A stretch of 39,723 nucleotides of DNA. Source: Planctomycetota bacterium (GTDB lineage Bacteria > Planctomycetota > UBA1135 > GCA-002686595). Positions within the stretch are counted from its first letter, which is position 1; the number at the start of each line of letters is the position of its first letter. Positions 1 to 11,592 of this stretch are shown piece after piece. Location of the stretch: positions 1 to 39,723 of the forward strand of contig JAJDEV010000121.1 in NCBI GenBank assembly GCA_029259605.1, read 5' to 3'. The notes beneath the pieces were generated by a model, which was not told where the DNA came from, did not search any database, and saw nothing but the letters and a program-made list of their open reading frames with translations. The translations under genes were made by a program, and so were the position numbers.

Positions 1-147
1 GCTTTGCTCGCGCGAACCCCGCAGGCGACCCTGATCGGGTCGTCGAGGACGGTCGTGTGGGCAAAGTGCGGCCAGGGACGAAGAGGACGCCGAAGGCGGC
101 CGTTTGGGGCGCAGTGCGGTGCAGGCTCATGAATAACCCGGGCTAGC
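1..147 (+). repeat. Long palindromic repeat, copy A1 (left end cut by the window)
   Basis: This is the right-hand part of an element that also occurs at 26962-27165. Positions 1-30 align without gaps to 27021-27050: both begin GCTTTGC and reach AGGCGACC at the same spacing. Both continue into GGTCGTCGAGGACG and then GCAAAGTGC. The stretch GCGACC, 7-base loop, GGTCGTC (25-44) forms the apical hairpin of the palindrome. The right end reads CTCATGAATAACCCGGGCTAGC (two parts, 126-147), the same terminal inverted repeat as in copies B and C. The left arm would lie outside the window. Confidence 0.75.
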
Positions 148-166
148 CCGGATCATTCATGAGCCT
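123..166. repeat. 44-bp palindrome from two abutting repeat ends
   Basis: The right end of copy A1 and the left end of a second copy meet head to head and share one GCTAGC (142-147). The result is a near-perfect 44-bp inverted repeat centred between 144 and 145. Each arm runs from AGGCTCATGAAT to CCCGGGCTAG, with three mismatches between the arms. It shows where one element stops and the next begins. Confidence 0.75.
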
Positions 167-195
167 TCACCGAGATCGACCCGAGCTACGCAGAA
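142..195 (+). repeat. Long palindromic repeat, copy A2 (left-arm fragment)
   Basis: From the shared GCTAGC, this stretch matches the left arm of copy B (17231-17280). Both read GGATCATTCATGA, then CTTCACCGAGATCGAC, then GCTACGC. After about 195 the similarity is lost, and no complementary right arm is visible before the gene at 403. I therefore read it as a truncated or decayed copy. The remaining bases to 402 hold two short hairpins, annotated separately, and otherwise nothing I recognise. Confidence 0.6.
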
Positions 196-236
196 TCGGA
201 CCTCGTACCACCACCGTACGATCCACATCGGGGCGA

Positions 237-277
237 ACCGAACCGGGTTCGGTCGCGCGCTGCTCATCGGAGCGCGC
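237..277. other. Two adjacent hairpins upstream of the FG-GAP gene
   Basis: Positions 237-253 are ACCGAACC, G, GGTTCGGT, an 8-bp inverted repeat around one base. Positions 255-277 are GCGCGCT, a 9-base loop, AGCGCGC. No T-run follows either of them. They could be mRNA leader structures of the gene at 403 or decayed parts of copy A2. The function is unknown. Confidence 0.35.
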
Positions 278-402
278 CCGCTCAACGGTTCCTTCAACAC
301 TCGGTTCTCATCAACGAGAGTCCGGATGTTCGCGGGCCCCCCATACGAGCGAGCCTGCTATCCTCATTGTCGCCCGCCGCAAACGACGACCAGGAGCTCG
401 CC

Positions 403-2961
<2,559 letters not shown>

Positions 2962-3172
2962 GGCTCGATGGCGGCGGTTCGCTGGTCACGGCGGCCGAGT
3001 CTTGGATTCGCCGACCCCCGATGGGAACGCGTAGGGCGCGGCCGTCCGAGAAGAATCGGGATCGATGCTGCCCGACGCGACGCCTCTGTGGTTGCATCGG
3101 GCCGCGCACAAGGCGCGCCCCCCCCACGCAAGCGCTTCACGGGGAAGCCACCCCGCCCCACGGGAGACCTCG

Positions 3173-6100
3173 ATGCATCGACTTCGGCGACCGTTCGTCA
3201 CGTTGGCCCTGCTGGGCACGCTCACGTCCCTTCTCGACGCCCAGGGCATGCGGAGCGTCCAGAGCATGCACAGCGGCGAGCCGCGGGCCACGCGACCGAA
3301 CTCGACGGCCGAACACCGGGCCGGCGCGCAGGTCCCGTTCAACGAGCTCGATCAGGTGCGCGGTGACGCGATCGACTTGGTCTTTGCACCGGTGCGCCCG
3401 ATGGCCCTCGGCGCGGAGGGCCGACGGTTGTACGCCGTCAACAGCCACGACAGCACGGTGGTCGAGTTCCGGTCGGAGGGACGGCAGCGAACGATCTCCG
3501 TGCCCTGGGGGCCGGTCTCGTTGGCGCTCGTGGAAGCGCACGGGTCCGCGCGGCCCGATACGTTGCTCGTGGTGTGTCGGGGCAGCTATACGTTGGCCTG
3601 CATCGACCTGGAGTCCGCGTCGATCACGCGCCTGGTCGAGTTGCCCGCGGAGCCCGCCGACATCGTCATCCACCCCACGAGCGGACACGCGTTCGTGAGC
3701 TGCTCCGGCGCCGGACGAGTCGTCGAGGTCGATTGGGTTCACGGCCGCATTCGGGCGAGCTATCCGATCCCCGCGATGCGTCCCACGTTTCTGACGTTGG
3801 ACGGAGAGGACGTGCTCGTGTCCCCCATGCTCTCCGGCAACAACTCGATCGCTTCGGGCGGAAGCGTCGTGGACCTCGAGGATCCGACGCGGGCCGTCAA
3901 GCGCTTGAACGACCACGACCTGTTCCGCATCACCGGCGACGGACAGGTGCTCCCCGTGGCCACGGACATGGGCACGATCCTCTTCGCGTCGGGCATCAAC
4001 CCCGCGACCGGCGAGCTCTGGCAGCTCGGCACCGAGGCCAAGAACAAGGGCCCCAAGAGTCGCGGCGAACCCACCCTGCGCGGGGACTTCCTCTCCAACC
4101 GGGTGTCCATCGCCAGTCTCGAGCCGGATCGCGTGGTCGCGCCGGCGCGCGTCATCGAGCTGGACGACGCGGATCCGTACACGTCGGGGGTTCAGTTCGA
4201 CAGGACACGCAGCGTCGGCCAGCCCTATGCCCTGAGCTTCGACTCCCGCGGCAACGCGTATGTCGCCGGCCTCCTCAGCGCCAACGTGACGCAGCTCTCG
4301 AAGAGCGGCGAGTTCGTGCGCGAATGGGACGTCGGTGCGATTCCGCGCGCGGTGTTGGTCGACCCCGCGGGTGCTTACGCGTACGTCTACAGCTGGGGCG
4401 ACAACCGGGTCGAGCGTTACGAGCTCGACGCCGACCAGGCGTACCTGTCGGCCGCCCTCAGCGTCGGATTCGATCCGACGCCCGAGATGCAGAAGGCCGG
4501 TCGCAAGCTCTTCTTCGACGCGAGCTTCTCGATGCACGGCAACGTCTCGTGCGCCTCGTGCCATGTGGAGACCGAGACCGACATGCTCGCGTGGGACCTC
4601 TCCGACCTGCCGTTCGATGACAAGGGTCCGCTGGTCACGCAGACCCTGCGCGGCATCGGGGACCAGTTCCCCCTGCATTGGCGCGGCGAGCGCAAGACCC
4701 TGCGCGACTTCAACGCCGCGTTCGACGCGCTGCTCGGCGGAACCAGGCTCGACACGACCCCCGGCGGCGAGTTCGACCAGTTCGAGGCGTACGTGAAATC
4801 GCTGGAGCAACCCGCCAACCCGGGCACGCCGCCCAATCGCATGGTCGACGCCGATCACACGGGCAACGGCGGCGACGCGATTCGCGGTCAGGATGAGTTC
4901 TTCAACGCGGTGGGCGAGAACTGCGTCTCGTGTCACGCCACCCCGACCGGTACGAGCAACGAGCCGATGCTGTCCGCCAGCGAAACCGAAGGGCTCGAGC
5001 GTCGCCAGCACATGGTGGTGCCCTCGTTCAACGGACTTTGGCGCAAGGAGCAACCCACGTTGGAAACCGTGAGCTTGACCAACGGCCGCACGTCCCAGCG
5101 ACCCACGAACGGCTCCGGTCTCTTGTCCGCAGGTGCGAGCCCGAACCTGCGCAACTTCCTGACCAACTTCTTCCAACTCGGCCCCCAACAGGTGCTCGAT
5201 GTGGAGGCGTTCCTGCGGCAGCTGGATTCCGGACTCGCGCCCGTCGTGCATCGCGCTTGGTTGTTGAACGAAAGCAACGTCGCGGACGTCGAGGACGAGC
5301 TGCAGAACCACCTCCTGGTCGAGGCGAAGAAGGGCAACGCGGACATCGCGGTCTTCGGCACCTTGCAGTTGGACGCCGACGCCACACCCATGCGCTGGTT
5401 CTGGGACCGCGGACAGGAGCTGTTCGTTCCGGAGAACAGTTCCTTGCCGGCGCGCACGCTCACCGACTTCCTCGACGCGGCGCGCGCGAACCGCGTCGAC
5501 CTCGTCTTCATGGGGCTTCCGGTCGGCAAGGCGGAGCGCATCGGCGTGGACGCGGACGGTGATGAGCTCTTCAACCAGGACGAGCGGCGCTATCACTGCG
5601 ATCCGCTGCAGAGCGACACGGACGGCGACGGCCTACCGGATGGGCACGAGGTCAAGAACGGCGGCGACCCCAGCGATCCAGAGCTCCTCTCGGTCGACGA
5701 CACGTTCCCCACCATCCAGGGTCTGCGCACCGTCTTCACGACGAGCAAGATCGCCAAGCTGCAGTTCCGGACAGACGAACCCTGCCGCGTCTCCGCCACC
5801 TGGAGCTCGGGTGCGCAGCTCGGCTCCGTCGACCTGCGCGACTTCGAGAAGGAGCACAGCATCCATCTCGCGGCGCTGCAGTACGGAAGGGTCTACAACG
5901 TCACGGTCAGCGCAACGGACCTGGGCGGAAACCGCGTGACCCAGGACCTGACCGCCAGGGCCGTCAGTTCCCGGCTGCCCACCTCGATCGTGCTTCGCAA
6001 AGTCAGCACCCAGGTGCAGCAGAACTCCGGCGGGACGCTGCGCTTCAGCATGACGGGTGAGGCCGGCTACAAGGTCGGGAGCCGCAAGCCCGGACTCAGC

Positions 6101-6325
6101 CAGCTCGACGTCGACGTCTTCGTCAACGGAGCGTTCCGCCAGAACCGGCGCGGCTCCATCTCCGGCAACGACGGGATCACGACGGTCGACATCACGCTCA
6201 ACGGCTTGAGCCCCGGAGACGAGGTGCGCGTCGTCGTCCAGGGGCTCGGCGGCATGTGGAACATGCCGGAGACCCTACCGGTCAACCGCGAGCGCTCGTT
6301 GACCTACGACGGCAACGGACCGTAG
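3173..6325 (+). CDS. Exported beta-propeller di-haem cytochrome c protein
   Basis: The ATG at 3173 begins a clear signal peptide (MHRLRRPFVTLALLGTL) and is preceded by GGGAGA. The upstream start at 3065 would bury it. The protein has 1050 residues. Residues 70-440 are YVTN/lactonase-like propeller blades. Two c-type haem sites follow, CASCH at 460-464 and CVSCH at 584-588, in a layout like MauG/cytochrome c peroxidase-type di-haem proteins. Around 790-840 are thrombospondin type-3-like calcium loops (DADGDE and DTDGDGLPDGHE). The C-terminus is beta-sandwich-like. Periplasmic electron transfer or peroxidase-like oxidation is likely, but the substrate cannot be read from the sequence. The adhesin-like calcium loops hint at a surface-exposed position. 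Confidence 0.9.
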   Translation: MHRLRRPFVTLALLGTLTSLLDAQGMRSVQSMHSGEPRATRPNSTAEHRAGAQVPFNELDQVRGDAIDLVFAPVRPMALGAEGRRLYAVNSHDSTVVEFRSEGRQRTISVPWGPVSLALVEAHGSARPDTLLVVCRGSYTLACIDLESASITRLVELPAEPADIVIHPTSGHAFVSCSGAGRVVEVDWVHGRIRASYPIPAMRPTFLTLDGEDVLVSPMLSGNNSIASGGSVVDLEDPTRAVKRLNDHDLFRITGDGQVLPVATDMGTILFASGINPATGELWQLGTEAKNKGPKSRGEPTLRGDFLSNRVSIASLEPDRVVAPARVIELDDADPYTSGVQFDRTRSVGQPYALSFDSRGNAYVAGLLSANVTQLSKSGEFVREWDVGAIPRAVLVDPAGAYAYVYSWGDNRVERYELDADQAYLSAALSVGFDPTPEMQKAGRKLFFDASFSMHGNVSCASCHVETETDMLAWDLSDLPFDDKGPLVTQTLRGIGDQFPLHWRGERKTLRDFNAAFDALLGGTRLDTTPGGEFDQFEAYVKSLEQPANPGTPPNRMVDADHTGNGGDAIRGQDEFFNAVGENCVSCHATPTGTSNEPMLSASETEGLERRQHMVVPSFNGLWRKEQPTLETVSLTNGRTSQRPTNGSGLLSAGASPNLRNFLTNFFQLGPQQVLDVEAFLRQLDSGLAPVVHRAWLLNESNVADVEDELQNHLLVEAKKGNADIAVFGTLQLDADATPMRWFWDRGQELFVPENSSLPARTLTDFLDAARANRVDLVFMGLPVGKAERIGVDADGDELFNQDERRYHCDPLQSDTDGDGLPDGHEVKNGGDPSDPELLSVDDTFPTIQGLRTVFTTSKIAKLQFRTDEPCRVSATWSSGAQLGSVDLRDFEKEHSIHLAALQYGRVYNVTVSATDLGGNRVTQDLTARAVSSRLPTSIVLRKVSTQVQQNSGGTLRFSMTGEAGYKVGSRKPGLSQLDVDVFVNGAFRQNRRGSISGNDGITTVDITLNGLSPGDEVRVVVQGLGGMWNMPETLPVNRERSLTYDGNGP

Positions 6326-6413
6326 GGCCCCCACCGTGTTCGCGAGCCTCGGCTCCCCGAGCGCGCCGCGTTCTCAGCAACCCGCAACGACGTCGGCACG
6401 GGATCGACCGAAA

Positions 6414-6449
6414 CAGGCTGGCTCCCCCATCCGCCGGGGAGCCAGCCTG
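6414..6449. terminator. Bidirectional terminator-like hairpin
   Basis: A perfect 14-bp stem (6414-6427 with 6436-6449) closes an 8-base loop. One arm reads CAGGCTGGCTCCCC. It sits between the convergent genes ending at 6325 and 6488. There is no T-run on either side, so intrinsic termination is inferred from the stem strength and the convergent position. Confidence 0.65.
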
Positions 6450-6487
6450 CGCACGTGATCTGGAATCCGAACGACGGCTCGCGAGGG

Positions 6488-7945
6488 TCAGCGCACGAAC
6501 TTGACCTTCGGCGGGCGCGGCGTCGTCGTCGGGAGGAAACGGAACGGGAAACGGATGAACTTCGCTCCGGAGTCGGGGTGCGTGTACGTCTCCAGCCAGA
6601 TGTTGATCCCATCGGCGGTGCCGTACATCTCTCCCTCGACGCGCCCGTCCGACCAGACCTTCACGGTGAGTCCGCGCGAGTACTGCTCGGGGTTGCTCGG
6701 GAAGAGGACGGGGTTCCACATCAGCATCTGCACGCTGACCTCGACCACGAGCTTCGGGATCCGCTTCGTCTTGGGATTCGAAGCCTGCGGCGTCACCGGC
6801 GGCAGCTCGAAGACGGGGAAGTTCTGCTCCGTCGCCGGATAGTAGCCCTTGATCGCCGAGACCTGGGTCTGCCACACGTGCGAAGGCGAGCCGAGCGGGT
6901 CCGCTCCCGGACCGTTCCCGACGACGAGCAGGCACTCCACCGGATCGCCCCAGTACTTGTAGACGAGGTCGTACACCGGCTCGCCGTTCTCGAGGAAGAA
7001 GAGGCGGATGAGGTCGACGCCCTCGCCTCCGTCTCCGACGTAGCTGAAGGACACCTTGCCCTCCGCATCGGTGACGCCCTGCGCGGTCTCCCCCGCGTTG
7101 GGCCCCGAGTAGATCTGGAAGTCGACCAGCTTCCCGGGCACCGGCAGCGTGTTCTGTGAAACGAATGCCGTGACCGTGTGCGTCTCGCCCCCCGAGCACG
7201 TGGCGATGAAGGGTGTCCCGACGATGCGTCGCGCGATCACGACGCCCTCGCTCCCGATGGCGCAGGGCTGGCCCGTCGCGTCGTTCGTCGCGAGCACGTC
7301 GAAGTACGCGGGGAACGCGACGTACTCGTCGTGCCAGCAGCACGTGTCGAACACGTTCGTGATGCCGAGCGCGAGCCCCGCCGCCGTCGGCGTGATCGCG
7401 TCGAACTGCGGCGGGAAGTTGTAGACGAAGAAGTCCGGTCCGAGGTAGCCGTACGGACTTCGAAGTCCCGCCTGGGACGTCCCGAAGACGGCGCCACCGC
7501 CGTTCACGAAGCGGGCGAACTCGGGCGCGCGGAAGGTCAGCGCGTCGTTCTCTTCGTCGGTCAGTCCACCCGACGGCGTCTGCGGCAGCGCGCTCGCGAT
7601 CGCGATGACGGCGAAGCCGCGGAGGCCCTGACGCCGGATCGCGTCGCCGCCGTTCACGAACGTCAGCGGAATGCCGACGTTGCTCACCACCTCGGTCCAG
7701 AACTGGGTGACGTCGTCGTTCGGGTCCTTCCCGCCACCGACGACGAGGACGCCGACGCCGCCGTTCGTCACGTGCGGCAAGAGCCCGTTCGTGAGGATGT
7801 CCTCGTACGGTGTCGTGCCGCCGTGGCCTCCCAAACTGATGTTGAAGTCCTCAGCGTCGATCCCCATCAGGACCATCGGGCCCTGGGCGGTACCGACCGC
7901 GGCGAGACCGAACGACGCGAACGCGAGCAAGAGCGACCTGCGCAT
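6488..7945 (-). CDS. Exported protein of unknown function with a possible Ig-like region
   Basis: This 485-residue protein has a signal peptide (MRRSLLLAFASFGLAAVGTAQ). Its ATG lies 6 bases from a perfect GGAGGAG ribosome site (7952-7958), the best in the window. Residues 20-210 have alternating hydrophobic strands and glycines (GVGVLVVGGG, AVFGTSQAG) that suggest a Rossmann-like or glutamine-amidotransferase-like fold, without a convincing catalytic triad. Residues 240-310 resemble a bacterial Ig-like domain (VTAFVSQNTLPVPGKLV, then GVTDAEGKVSFSY). The tail is Pro-rich and basic. I do not recognise a family. It is transcribed divergently from the polysaccharide locus and convergently with the cytochrome gene. 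Confidence 0.85.
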   Translation of the reverse strand: MRRSLLLAFASFGLAAVGTAQGPMVLMGIDAEDFNISLGGHGGTTPYEDILTNGLLPHVTNGGVGVLVVGGGKDPNDDVTQFWTEVVSNVGIPLTFVNGGDAIRRQGLRGFAVIAIASALPQTPSGGLTDEENDALTFRAPEFARFVNGGGAVFGTSQAGLRSPYGYLGPDFFVYNFPPQFDAITPTAAGLALGITNVFDTCCWHDEYVAFPAYFDVLATNDATGQPCAIGSEGVVIARRIVGTPFIATCSGGETHTVTAFVSQNTLPVPGKLVDFQIYSGPNAGETAQGVTDAEGKVSFSYVGDGGEGVDLIRLFFLENGEPVYDLVYKYWGDPVECLLVVGNGPGADPLGSPSHVWQTQVSAIKGYYPATEQNFPVFELPPVTPQASNPKTKRIPKLVVEVSVQMLMWNPVLFPSNPEQYSRGLTVKVWSDGRVEGEMYGTADGINIWLETYTHPDSGAKFIRFPFRFLPTTTPRPPKVKFVR

Positions 7946-8256
7946 GATGAACTCCTCCGAATCCCTCTCCCGTGGAGCACGAGCGACGAGCGCTCACCTG
8001 TGGCCGTCCGTCACGCTGCGAGCTCCGGATCGCCCTGGATCGTATCGACGAATCACGATCCGCGGGGATCCTTTCTGAGCCGGCCCCCCACTGGAGCGCG
8101 CCGCCGAGTCGGGGCTTCGCACGCGGCGCTTCGATCGCGTGTTGTTCGCCCCCCTGGGATGCGAGCTGTTCCCTACAATGGCCGCGAGGCTCGCACACGG
8201 CTACGCTTCCCCGCGCGAGTCCGAACGCGTGCCGCGAGGCTCCCCGGGGTGGGTAG
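7946..8256. other. Divergent promoter region (311 bp)
   Basis: No credible ORF fills this gap between the divergent genes starting at 7945 and 8257. It must hold promoters for both. On the plus strand a TACAAT at 8174-8179 is the best -10-like hexamer, but no good -35 stands 16-18 bases upstream. I see no repeat element or riboswitch here. Confidence 0.5.
8174..8179 (+). promoter_or_regulatory. Possible -10 box of the polysaccharide operon
   Basis: TACAAT matches the sigma-70 -10 consensus at five of six bases and is a rare AT-rich hexamer in this GC-rich gap. It lies about 80 bases before the first exporter gene. The -35 region at the expected distance is CCCCTG, which is not a match, so this is only a candidate. 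Confidence 0.3.
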
Positions 8257-9114
8257 ATGCTCGCCCACGAGAACGCCCCGATGTCCGACGCCTCGACCAG
8301 AACCGTACTCACGCCTTCGCGCGGACTGATCCCCCTCGACATCCGGGAGCTGGTCGCGCACCGCGAGCTCCTCTGGTTCCTCACGTGGCGCGACATCAAG
8401 GTGCGCTACAAGCAGACGCTGCTCGGCGTGCTGTGGGCGGTGCTCCAGCCGCTCGCGACGATGGTCGTCTTCACGGTCTTCTTCGGCAGGCTCGCCGGGA
8501 TGCAGAGCGACGTGCAGGGTCCGTACGCGCTGTTCGCGTACACGGGGCTGCTCGTGTGGCTGTTCTTCGCGAACTCGGTCGTCAACGCGAGTCAGAGCCT
8601 GGTCGCGAACACGAACCTCGTCACGAAGGTCTACTTCCCCCGCCTCTTCGTCCCGCTCGCCGCGACGTTCGCGGCGCTGGTCGACTACGCGATCGCGCTC
8701 GTGCTCCTGTTCGCCATCATACTGTTCTACGGTGTGGCGCCGGACCTCGAGTTCCTGGCGCTGCCGCTCGTGCTCCCGGTGGCGTTCCTCGCCGCGAGCG
8801 GTGTCGGCATGCTGCTGGCCGCGCTCAACGTCGAGTATCGCGACGTGCGCCACGCGACGCCGTTCTTGATTCAGCTGTGGCTGTTTCTGACGCCGGTCAT
8901 CTATCCGGTGACGCTCGTGCCCGAGAAGTGGAGCTGGCTCCTGTTCCTCAATCCGATGTCCGGCATCGTGCACGTGCACCGCGCCGTGCTCGATCCGAAC
9001 ACGCACGCCGACTGGGGCGCGCTCGCGATCTCGTTCGCCGTCAGCGCGGTGATCTTCCTCGTCGGTGCGTTCACCTTCAAACGAATGGAGCGGTCCTTCG
9101 CGGACGTGATCTGA
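8257..9114 (+). CDS. wzm: ABC-2 type polysaccharide exporter permease (Wzm/TagG-like)
   Basis: This 285-residue inner-membrane protein matches the ABC-2 exporter family in length and pattern. An N-terminal amphipathic stretch (LLWFLTWRDIKVRYKQTLLG) precedes TM1, which is the signature of Wzm/TagG/KpsM-like permeases. About six transmembrane segments follow, and the FLxPVIYP motif sits between TM5 and TM6. It would export an undecaprenyl-linked glycan together with the ATPase encoded 4 bp downstream. The start could be ATG 8257 (used here) or ATG 8281. Neither has a strong ribosome site, and the conserved part begins after both. It is the first gene of the polysaccharide operon. Confidence 0.92.
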   Translation: MLAHENAPMSDASTRTVLTPSRGLIPLDIRELVAHRELLWFLTWRDIKVRYKQTLLGVLWAVLQPLATMVVFTVFFGRLAGMQSDVQGPYALFAYTGLLVWLFFANSVVNASQSLVANTNLVTKVYFPRLFVPLAATFAALVDYAIALVLLFAIILFYGVAPDLEFLALPLVLPVAFLAASGVGMLLAALNVEYRDVRHATPFLIQLWLFLTPVIYPVTLVPEKWSWLLFLNPMSGIVHVHRAVLDPNTHADWGALAISFAVSAVIFLVGAFTFKRMERSFADVI

Positions 9115-9118
9115 GCCC

Positions 9119-10351
9119 GTGCCCGACGTTTCCATTCGCTGTACGGGACTCTCGAAGCGCTACACCATCGGTTCGGGTGCGCGCTACAAGACGCTGCGCG
9201 AGAGCCTCATGGGGATCGCCGGCAAGCGGCCGCCGAAGCAGACGCTCTGGGCGTTGAAGGATGTCAGCTTCGAGGTGCGCGAAGGTGCGGTGCTCGGGCT
9301 CGTCGGGCGCAACGGCGCGGGGAAGAGCACGCTGCTGAAGGTGTTGTCGCGCATCACCGAGCCGACCGAAGGCCGCGTCGAGTTCGTCGGACGCGTCGGC
9401 TCGTTGCTCGAGGTCGGGACCGGGTTCCATCCCGAACTCACGGGTCGCGAGAACGTGTACCTGAACGGTTCGATCCTCGGCATGAAGCGCCGTGAAATCG
9501 CGGAGCGCTTCGACGAGATCGTCGCCTTCGCGGAGGTCGAGGCGTTCCTCGACACACCCGTCAAGCGCTACTCGAGCGGGATGTACGTGCGCCTCGCCTT
9601 CGCCGTCGCGGCGCACCTCGAACCGGAGATCCTGCTGGTGGACGAGGTGCTCGCCGTCGGGGACGCGGCTTTCCAGAAGAAGTGCCTGGGCAAGATGGGC
9701 GAAGTGGCGCGCCACGGACGGACCGTCGTCTTCGTCAGCCACAACATGGCGGCCGTTCAGCAGTTGACGCAGACGGCGCTGTGGCTCGACGGCGGGCGCG
9801 TCGTCGAGCACGGGCCGACGCGGGACGTCGTGCAGAACTACCTCGCCTCGCTTCAAACGCGCGCCGGTACGTCGGTCGAAGTCGACGACGCGATGCGCCC
9901 CTTCTCCGAGCTCGGACGCGCCGTCGAGTTCGTGCGCGTCTCGCTCCTGGACCGCGCGACGACCCTCGTGCCCGCCGACGAGCCGATCGTCCTCGGCACG
10001 ACGCTGCGCGCGCAGGAAAGCGTCGAGCGCTTCCGCATCGGCGTCACGATCACGCGCGCCGACGGCGTCGCGGTCGGCAACGTGTTCTCCGCAGACGCGC
10101 TGTCGATCGGCGCCGGCGAAACGCAGACGTTCCGCGTGCATCTGCGCGACCTGCGGCTCGCGCCCGGGCTGTACTTCTTCTCCCTCGGCGTGGGGACCGG
10201 CGACCAGCTGACCGAGCGGCGCGAGTTCGACGTCGTGCGCGACGTCTTGGCGTTCGAGATCCTGTCCGGGTCCGCCGACATCGCGGGCGAGTGGCACGCC
10301 GAATGGGGTGCGATCCGCTTCCCCACGCCGGAGGTCGAACGCGCGAGATGA
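9119..10351 (+). CDS. wzt: Polysaccharide ABC exporter ATPase with C-terminal cargo domain (Wzt-like)
   Basis: This 410-residue protein starts at GTG 9119, 4 bp after the permease stop. Residues 1-235 are an ABC ATPase, with Walker A GRNGAGKST, signature YSSGMYVRLAF, Walker B ILLVDEVLAVGD and the H-loop in VSHNM. Residues 255-395 are an extra beta-sandwich-like domain. In Wzt of the O-antigen (O8/O9a) type, such a domain binds the finished, end-modified polysaccharide and gives the exporter its specificity. KpsT/TagH-type ATPases of normal length lack it. Its presence implies that the exported glycan carries a recognised terminal group. The gene overlaps the next by ATGA. Confidence 0.93.
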   Translation: MPDVSIRCTGLSKRYTIGSGARYKTLRESLMGIAGKRPPKQTLWALKDVSFEVREGAVLGLVGRNGAGKSTLLKVLSRITEPTEGRVEFVGRVGSLLEVGTGFHPELTGRENVYLNGSILGMKRREIAERFDEIVAFAEVEAFLDTPVKRYSSGMYVRLAFAVAAHLEPEILLVDEVLAVGDAAFQKKCLGKMGEVARHGRTVVFVSHNMAAVQQLTQTALWLDGGRVVEHGPTRDVVQNYLASLQTRAGTSVEVDDAMRPFSELGRAVEFVRVSLLDRATTLVPADEPIVLGTTLRAQESVERFRIGVTITRADGVAVGNVFSADALSIGAGETQTFRVHLRDLRLAPGLYFFSLGVGTGDQLTERREFDVVRDVLAFEILSGSADIAGEWHAEWGAIRFPTPEVERAR

Positions 10352-11592
10352 AGCCGGTGCTCGCCTCGATCTCGCTCGCGGGTGGCGCGGGCGGCGCGAC
10401 CAAGCGCCTGTTCCGCAGCCTGCGAGCGCTGGGCGAGAACGCGCACGTGCTCGTGGACGCCGTGACCGACGAGGAAGGCGAGGATCCCCGGATCGTCCAG
10501 GTGAAGCGCCCCGTCCTCAGTCCGTGGAACTTCGGGCACAAGGACCTGAGCGTCGTCCGTCGCTATCGCGATCGGAAGACGAGTCACTTCTCCCCCGCCA
10601 TCGGCAAGTCGAAGCTCGTCGAGCACGCGCGCGCGCTCGCGCCCGACGTCCTCAACCTGCACTGGGTGCTCGGCGGCTTCTTCCACATCGAGTCGCTCAT
10701 CGGATTCGATCGTCCGATCGTGTGGACGCTGCACGACCAGTGGGCGTTCACGGGTGGCTGCCACTACTCCGGAGGCTGCGAGCGTTTCCTCGACATGTGC
10801 GGCGCCTGCCCGATCCTCGGCAGCGACGCTGCGCACGACCTGTCGCGCGACGTCCTGACGCGCAAGCTCGACGCGTGGCGCGGACTCGACGCGACCGTGG
10901 TCGCGCCGTCGCGCTGGTTGGCCGACCAGGCGCGCGCGAGCTCGGTCTTTCGCGACCGCCGCGTCGAGGTCATTCCCTACTCGATCGACCTCGACACGTT
11001 CCGGCCGCCCGAGGCGGACGAGCGCGCACGCACGCGCGCGGAGCTCGGGCTTTCCGTCGACCAGGTCTGCGTCCTCTTCGGTGCGTGGGACGGGGCGCCG
11101 CGCAAGGGCATCGCGATCCTGGCGGAAGCGCTACGGGCGCTCGGCGTGCGGCGCACCGATGTGGTCGGCGTGCGCTTCGGTTCGGGCGGCGCGGATGACT
11201 TCGGCATTCCGGTCAAGCACCTCGGATCCATCGCCGACCCCGCGCGCCTGGCGCGCATCTACGGCGCCGCCGACGTGTTCGTGCTTCCGTCGCTCGAGGA
11301 CAACCTGCCGACGACCGTGATCGAGGCTTCCGGGTGCGGCGCGCCGTCGGTCGGCTTCCGGATCGGTGGAGTGCCGGATCTGATCGCGAACGGGGAGACG
11401 GGCCTCGTGCTCGACGAGGTCGGCGATTCGGGCGCGCTCGCGGCCGCGATCGAGACGCTCGTGAACGACCGCGACGTGCGCGAGCGATTCGGCCGCGCCG
11501 CGCGCCGCAAGGCCGCGCGCGACTACGCGTTCCCGATCGAAGCCGAGCGCTATCGCGCGCTGTTCGCGGAGCTGGCTCAGGGGAGAGGATGA
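10348..11592 (+). CDS. GT4-family glycosyltransferase
   Basis: This 414-residue protein starts at ATG 10348, overlapping the exporter ATPase stop by ATGA. The open frame extends further upstream, but that part is the shadow of the ATPase gene. The N-terminus has the donor/acceptor loop pattern ISLAGGAGGATKRLFRSL, and the mid-part contains LHDQWAFTGGCHYSGGC with several cysteines, typical of a GT4 subgroup. The C-terminal GT-B half has the nucleotide-sugar E-x7-E motif (EDNLPTTVIEASGCG) and the GxPDLI loop. It should build the exported polysaccharide in the cytoplasm. The sugar cannot be predicted. It is the only recognisable glycosyltransferase in this window, so other glycan genes must lie elsewhere. 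Confidence 0.92.
   Translation: MKPVLASISLAGGAGGATKRLFRSLRALGENAHVLVDAVTDEEGEDPRIVQVKRPVLSPWNFGHKDLSVVRRYRDRKTSHFSPAIGKSKLVEHARALAPDVLNLHWVLGGFFHIESLIGFDRPIVWTLHDQWAFTGGCHYSGGCERFLDMCGACPILGSDAAHDLSRDVLTRKLDAWRGLDATVVAPSRWLADQARASSVFRDRRVEVIPYSIDLDTFRPPEADERARTRAELGLSVDQVCVLFGAWDGAPRKGIAILAEALRALGVRRTDVVGVRFGSGGADDFGIPVKHLGSIADPARLARIYGAADVFVLPSLEDNLPTTVIEASGCGAPSVGFRIGGVPDLIANGETGLVLDEVGDSGALAAAIETLVNDRDVRERFGRAARRKAARDYAFPIEAERYRALFAELAQGRG

Noticed and set aside
142-402. A second complete palindromic repeat
   Set aside because: Only the left arm (to about 195) matches copy B. I found no complementary right arm before 402, so I call it a fragment.
3137-5596. 819-codon open frame on the minus strand
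   Set aside because: It is a shadow of the di-haem cytochrome gene, with low-complexity composition and no motif.
9682-10347. Upstream extension of the GT4 glycosyltransferase
   Set aside because: It is an alternative frame of the ABC ATPase gene. The ATGA overlap at 10348 and the family N-terminus show the true start.
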